A stretch of 64,000 nucleotides of DNA from CAVPJC01 sp963705155 (GTDB taxonomy: Bacteria; Chloroflexota; Anaerolineae; Anaerolineales; UBA4823): contig CAVPJC010000018.1 in NCBI GenBank assembly GCA_963705155.1, positions 62,001 through 126,000 of the forward strand, given 5' to 3'. Positions 59,771-64,000 of this stretch are shown piece after piece. The notes beneath the pieces were generated by a model. It made no database searches and was not told the DNA's origin. It saw nothing but the letters and a program-made list of their open reading frames with translations. Position 1 is the stretch's first letter; each line of letters begins with the position of its first letter. Position numbers and translations under genes: made by a program.

Positions 59771-60320
59771 GCCCGGTTTATTATATGGCTGGCAATCGGC
59801 AGAAATAAGTAAGTCCGAAAATCCACGTCGAATATTTTTGCCAACATTTCACCCCAGATGGATGATGATTGTAGCAGAATTTCCTAAATTCTTGCATAAT
59901 TCCCTTCATTTTGTCCCTTTATTCGTATCAGCTCAATGGCCCTTTTTTACATTGAAAGTGGGGCTTTTATAAAAATGCTCTTCTTTGACTGATTCGGGAA
60001 CGTAGAATCCGGGTTAAAGAGTTTACGCATGGCTCAGCTGGCAGGGCGCCGCCGCTCTGCCAGCCGTTGGTTATATGCCTGGCGCCAGCGCAGCAGAATC
60101 GTGGTGAGGCGGCGAGGGCTTTTTCGATAAGGATCACGAAAGAGAATAAGCTCTCGATCGTTCGAGGGGTTATGTGGCAGTTTGTCTCACCCTGCCGGAT
60201 CGTTTTAGTGCCCGGGGGTTTTACCGATTATAATAATGTTGACCAATATGGTGGTTTTATAATCAGGTAAAGGCCGGTGGCGCTGGCTGAATGGCTGCAT
60301 CGAGAAGAATAAGGATTAGC
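59771..60320. other. 550-nt region without a credible gene
   Basis: The sequence is mixed AT-rich and GC-rich. A hairpin GCTGGCAG/CTGCCAGC lies near 60030-60062 and several TATAAT-like boxes near 60225-60265. A 67-codon frame at 60067-60270 has no recognisable features. No tRNA fold was found. Confidence 0.5.
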
Positions 60321-60683
60321 ATGGAGACCAAGAAAACAACCCCCAAAGACATGGATGAATACATCGCGGGTTTTCCTGAAGACATCCAGGAGATCTTAAA
60401 AAAGATCAGGATGACCATCAGAGCCTCCGCACCGGAGGCCAAAGAGGCGATCAAATACGGCATGCCCACCTTTACGCTGCAGGGCAACCTGGTGAGTTTT
60501 GGCGCCTATAAAAAGCACATCGGGGTATACCCTGCCCCCGGTGGGGATGAGGCCTTCAAAAAGGAGCTGGCTCCTTATAAAGCGGAAAAAAGCACGGTGC
60601 AATTTCGGTTGGACCAGCCCATTCCTTATGACTTGATCAGCAAAATTGTCAGGTTCAGGGTTGCCGAAACAATGAAAACATAG
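60321..60683 (+). CDS. DUF1801 (YdhG-like) protein
   Basis: The 120-residue cytosolic protein has DMDEYIAGFPEDIQEILKKI, RASAPEAKEAIKYGMPTFTL, NLVSFGAYKKHIGVYPAPGG and KSTVQFRLDQPIPYDLISKI, the DUF1801 pattern (related to frataxin-fold iron proteins). No reaction is established for the family. ATG 60321 with AAGGA upstream is used. Confidence 0.9.
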   Translation: METKKTTPKDMDEYIAGFPEDIQEILKKIRMTIRASAPEAKEAIKYGMPTFTLQGNLVSFGAYKKHIGVYPAPGGDEAFKKELAPYKAEKSTVQFRLDQPIPYDLISKIVRFRVAETMKT

Positions 60684-60741
60684 TCTGTCGCTGTATGAAT
60701 AAACGAGAGACCCTGGGCTGTAATACCATGGAGGCGTTAAA

Positions 60742-61716
60742 TTGGGCAGTAAAAATAATATCAAAGCAGAGCGAACTCCCACTCGTCGTGGTCGAGGCTG
60801 CATGATGTGGCTGGGTGGGATTTTAGCAGGTCTATTGATTTTGCTCCTGGCAGGGGCGGTTTACGAGTCGTTGGCGGAAGCCGCCGAGGCGAAAGCCTAT
60901 CCACCTCCAGGGCAAATGGTGGATGTGGGTGGTTACAGCCTGCACCTCAACTGCACCGGCTCCGGCAGCCCCACCGTGGTGATCGATACCGGCTGGGGGG
61001 ATGCGTCTGCCGGATGGGGTTGGGTGCAGCCCGAAGTCGCCAAGACCACCCGCATCTGCACCTACGATCGGGCCGGGATGGGGTGGAGTGAGGTGAGCCC
61101 ACAGCCGCGGACTGCCCGGGAATTTGCCAAAGAGCTGCACACCCTGCTGGCAAACGCCAATGAACCCGGCCCCTTTGTGCTGGTGGGGCATTCGCTGGGC
61201 GGATACACCGTGCGCGTGTACGCCCATGACTATCCAGAGGAAGTCGCCGGGTTGGTGTTGGTTGACCCGCAAAACCTGTCCACTTCGGGCGCCGCCACTC
61301 CTGAGCCAGCTCCGAAACCCGGCAAGACCTCGCTGCCAGCGTTGATCGCCCGCGCCGGCCTGGTGCGCCTGCTGTCCGGCGTCAATCAAGACCTGCCGCC
61401 GCAGGATCAGCAGGCCTACAAAGCTCTCTCGGTGGCCCCGCGTTGGATCCAAACAGCCCTGGACGAAGCCCGGGGGATGACGGAGGGCGGGGCGCAAGCC
61501 AGGGCTGTGACAACGCTGGGCGATTGCCCTTAATCCTTCTATCGCGCGGCAAAGATATGGATGCGGACACAGCCGCCTCGCAGGCACGCTACCTCGCAGT
61601 TATCGACCAACAGCGAGCATCTCATTGCAGACCACAGCGGCCACAACATCCATTGGGAGCAGCCCGAGGCTGCCGTCGCAGCGATTGTGCAGATGGTGGC
61701 GCAGGTCCGGAAGTGA
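60742..61716 (+). CDS. Membrane-anchored alpha/beta hydrolase (two frameshifts)
   Basis: About 324 residues when repaired. The TTG at 60742 has GGAGG 7 nt upstream. A transmembrane helix (MMWLGGILAGLLILLLAGAV) precedes the hydrolase domain. YSLHLNCTGSGSPTVVIDTG holds the oxyanion strand, and the nucleophile Ser is in LVGHSLGGYTVRVYAHDYP. Frame breaks at about 61516 and 61595 separate LPLILLSRGKDMDADTAASQ and NSEHLIADHSGHNIHWEQPE, which carries the catalytic His. The stop is TGA 61716. The substrate is unknown. Confidence 0.82.
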
Positions 61717-61740
61717 AGCGCGGATCATGGTAGAAATAGA

Positions 61741-62157
61741 TCAGATCGCCAGGCTTGAAGCCGAGATCAGGAGACAAGCCAGGGTCAACAGGAAAGTGAT
61801 CGGACCAAATACGAGCTTCTCCTTAAGGCTTTTAGAAGCCAGATTGCCAAGCGTGTTGAAGGCCATAAACACTGTAATGATCCAGGAGGCCACCAGGATC
61901 ACCAGGGGAATTGGCGCGCTGCCGAAAAGACCGGCTCGATATCGGATAACAAAAATAAACACTCCCAATAGAATTGCAGCGATGATGCTGGAAATTCTCA
62001 AGGAAGGGGTCAATATGGATTGCCGGCCTCCCCAGGCCATTGAAACCGGCAGGATTCCGGCTGCAAGCAAGATTTGAAGAACGATAACCACTGCGAACAG
62101 GAGTGTCGCAACGTTTGCCGTCGTTACGATGAGTTGGGTGTTAGATAAAAAGTCCAT
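61741..62157 (-). CDS. Four-helix membrane protein, unknown function
   Basis: The 138-residue protein has four hydrophobic segments (ANVATLLFAVVIVLQILLAA; ISSIIAAILLGVFIFVI; PIPLVILVASWIITVFMAF; FGPITFLLTLACLLIS). ATG 62157 begins just before the first helix; the upstream in-frame stretch is polar and unlikely. It is convergent with the hydrolase gene. I recognise only a generic small integral membrane protein. Confidence 0.7.
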   Translation of the reverse strand: MDFLSNTQLIVTTANVATLLFAVVIVLQILLAAGILPVSMAWGGRQSILTPSLRISSIIAAILLGVFIFVIRYRAGLFGSAPIPLVILVASWIITVFMAFNTLGNLASKSLKEKLVFGPITFLLTLACLLISASSLAI

Positions 62158-62253
62158 ATGGTTTTTCCTATTCTGTGAGAGTTTGTGGGAGTGAGAGAGC
62201 ACAGGATGAGGTCTTCAGCCTGAGTAGAATCCAAATTAGCCTGTTTAATCTCG

Positions 62254-63237
62254 TTAAAGTACGGAGATGACTACATTTCCCTTTTTTTGTCCTGTTTCAA
62301 CATACCGTGTGAGCCTCGGCGGTTTGTTCCAATGGATAGCTCCTGTCAATCACCGATTTAATCTTCCCCGCCTCAATCAGCTCTTTGAGGAACAATAGAT
62401 CTTCAGTCTTTTGGTTGGCTGCCCCGAAGATGACTTTTTTGCTGCTTCTCATCGAAGTCCATGCCCTCGAACCATCTGGGTCAGGCCGGGGTTCCCGATA
62501 AGGTAGCGGCCATTTTGTTTAATGAGTTGACACTGCCTGAAAACGAACTCCTGCCCATCACATCAAAAATAACATCATAGGTCTCTCCGCTTTTGGTGAA
62601 ATCTTCTCTGAGTGTAATCAATGACATGCTCTGCACCGATCGAGCGCAGCATGTCCAATTTCCCCGTGCTGTCAACGCCAGTCACTTCGGCCCCAAAGTA
62701 CCTGGCAAGCTGTACCGCAAAAGTGCCGATACTGCCCCCGGCGCCGATAATCAAAACCTTTTGCCCGCTTTGGATATTTCCTTTTCGAAGAAAATGCAGT
62801 GCTTCCAGTCCCCCGGTAGGAACGGCGGCGGCTTCCTCATAGGTCATATTGACCGGTTTGTTTGCCAACACCCCCATTTTGGGCGCTTCAGGCAGGCATT
62901 TGTACTCAGCATAAGCGCCAAAACCAAAACCGGTCGTCGCAAAAACCTGGTCGCCTTGCTTAAACAGCTTAACCTCTTTGCCGACTGATTCGATTTCCCC
63001 GGCAAACTCCTGCCCCAGAATGGTTATTCTCTCTGGCTTTAAAAGACCATTATAGATGCGCATGGGGAGCCGGAATAAGACAGGGATTTTTAGACTGCGC
63101 ATCTCACAGTCCCCCGCGGTTACGGTTGTCGCGCGAACCCTTATCAGGACTTCATTGTCCTTTGGGACAGGTTTTGCCACATCCTGGAGTTGAAGCACAT
63201 CCGGTGGTCCGTATTTTGTCCAAACAACTGCTTTCAT
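62254..63237 (-). pseudogene. Quinone-oxidoreductase-like MDR protein, several frameshifts
   Basis: The first frame has KAVVWTKYGPPDVLQLQDVA, GDCEMRSLKIPVLFRLPMRI, ILGQEFAGEIESVGKEVKLF and QKVLIIGAGGSIGTFAVQLA, typical of zinc-independent MDR quinone oxidoreductases. Beyond about 62620 at least four frame changes are needed to follow DFTKSGETYDVIFDVMGRSS, GNPGLTQMVRG, LIEAGKIKSVIDRSYPL and KKGNVVI to a stop at 62254. Such density could mean true decay or poor sequence. Its ATG overlaps the stop of the next upstream gene (ATGA), so it was once coupled to a paralogue. Confidence 0.75.
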
Positions 63238-64000
63238 AAAGTATCCTCCATTTGAGTATGGTCTAAAGTAATGACTACGTTTCCCTTTTTGTGGCCTGTT
63301 TCGACATACCTGTGCGCCTCGGCAGTTTGTGCCAATGGATAGCGCCGATCGATGACCGATTTTATCTTCCCCGCCTCGATCAGCTCTTTGAGGTAGAGTA
63401 GATTTTCAGTCTGTTCTTTTGTTGAAGATTTAACCGAAAGATAGGATCCTTCTTTTTTTAGTGCGATTTTACACTGTGAAAACGATGTCTTGCCTGCCGC
63501 GTCAAAGATAACATCATAGATCTCACCGCTTTTAGTGAAATCCTCACGGGTGTAATCGATGACCTGATCCGCTCCCAGAGATTTCACCATTTCCAAATTC
63601 GCAGGTACTGCAAACCCCGGTTACTTCCGCCCCGAAGTACCTGGCAAGCTGTACCGCATAAGTACCAACACTACCAGAAGCGCCGAAGATCAGAACTTTT
63701 TGTCCGCTCTGGATACTTCCATTTTTAAGAATATACAATGCTGTCATTGCCCCGACAGGCACGGCCGCGGCTTCCTCATAGCTCATATTAGCCGGTTTAA
63801 TAGCCAGCACACCTGACGACCATTCTTCAGGCAGACATACGTACTCAGCATTCGCACCAACACTCAACCCGGTGGTCGTTCCAAAAACCTGGTCACCCGC
63901 TTTGTATCGTTTTACGGCTTTGCCCGCCGATTCGATTACTCCAGCGAACTCATGTCCAGGTATCTTTTTCCTCCTCATACCAAACAGTCGTAATGGGAGA
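63234..64000 (-). CDS. Quinone-oxidoreductase-like MDR protein (5' end beyond window, one frameshift)
   Basis: Paralogue of the neighbouring 62254 gene. The visible part has IPGHEFAGVIESAGKAVKRY, SYEEAAAVPVGAMTALYILK and the NADPH-binding QKVLIFGASGSVGTYAVQLA. After a break near 63595 come SLGADQVIDYTREDFTKSGE and ELIEAGKIKSVIDRRYPLAQ, ending GHKKGNVVITLDHTQMEDTL. The start lies beyond 64000. The stop overlaps the paralogue's ATG, showing tandem duplication. Confidence 0.85.

Noticed and set aside
60012..60075. Possible tRNA from a cloverleaf-like GC-rich stem
   Set aside because: Only one stem forms; no anticodon arm or GGTTCRA T-loop is present.
60067..60270. 67-codon frame in the 59.8-60.3 kb gap
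   Set aside because: It has no ribosome site, no hydrophobic or conserved pattern, and overlaps promoter-like AT-rich sequence.

Overview
The window looks like GC-rich chromosomal DNA of a member of the Chloroflexota, most likely Anaerolineae. This is inferred from the gene set (a LysW-carrier biosynthesis operon, several GT39-type membrane glycosyltransferases, PadR/membrane-protein pairs, a hut operon of the FtcD type), not from an rRNA gene; none is present. Many genes, including housekeeping ones such as acnA, clpB, pgi, argH and hutH, are split by single-base frameshifts that can be repaired by eye. I read most of these as sequence errors and annotate the genes as whole units.

Layout. 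1-9.9 kb: aconitase (minus), radA, a PucC-like transporter locus with its own regulator and two small membrane proteins, a phosphatase-NUDIX fusion, a DUF6391-like protein and holA. 9.9-18.2 kb: an FtsK/HerA-like ATPase with a small partner, a PadR/membrane-protein pair, a TrmA-family RNA methyltransferase, a secreted metallopeptidase, an FHA membrane protein and an M28 peptidase. 18.2-26.6 kb (minus): argG-argH-lysW-argX/lysX-lysY-lysZ-lysJ-lysK, preceded by a promoter, an arginine-codon-rich leader ORF and an intrinsic terminator. 26.6-27.5 kb: a decayed ISNCY/IS1202-type element. 27.6-34.7 kb: a second PadR/membrane pair and three GT39-type membrane proteins. 34.8-41.9 kb: clpB, a CPA2 antiporter, an ankyrin lipoprotein and a VapBC-like pair. 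41.9-49.0 kb: a histidine-utilisation operon (GntR regulator, cyclodeaminase, ftcD, hutU, hutI, hutH). 49-55.8 kb: dodecin, pgi, a KDG-kinase-like sugar kinase, gnd and transaldolase. 55.8-64 kb: small conserved proteins, a secreted beta-propeller, a fourth GT39-type protein, a hydrolase and two tandem quinone-oxidoreductase-like genes, the last cut by the window end.

The most interesting system is the arginine operon. The LysW carrier set is linked to argG and argH, and the leader carries four Arg codons within six, a terminator, and an 8-nt segment that is perfectly complementary to part of the terminator. Together these suggest LysW-dependent arginine synthesis controlled by ribosome-mediated attenuation on arginine. 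Other regulatory features seen directly are two PadR operators placed on their own promoters, a 2x18-bp palindrome between the kinase and gnd, and several genes whose -10 box lies 6-8 nt before the start codon (candidate leaderless mRNAs).
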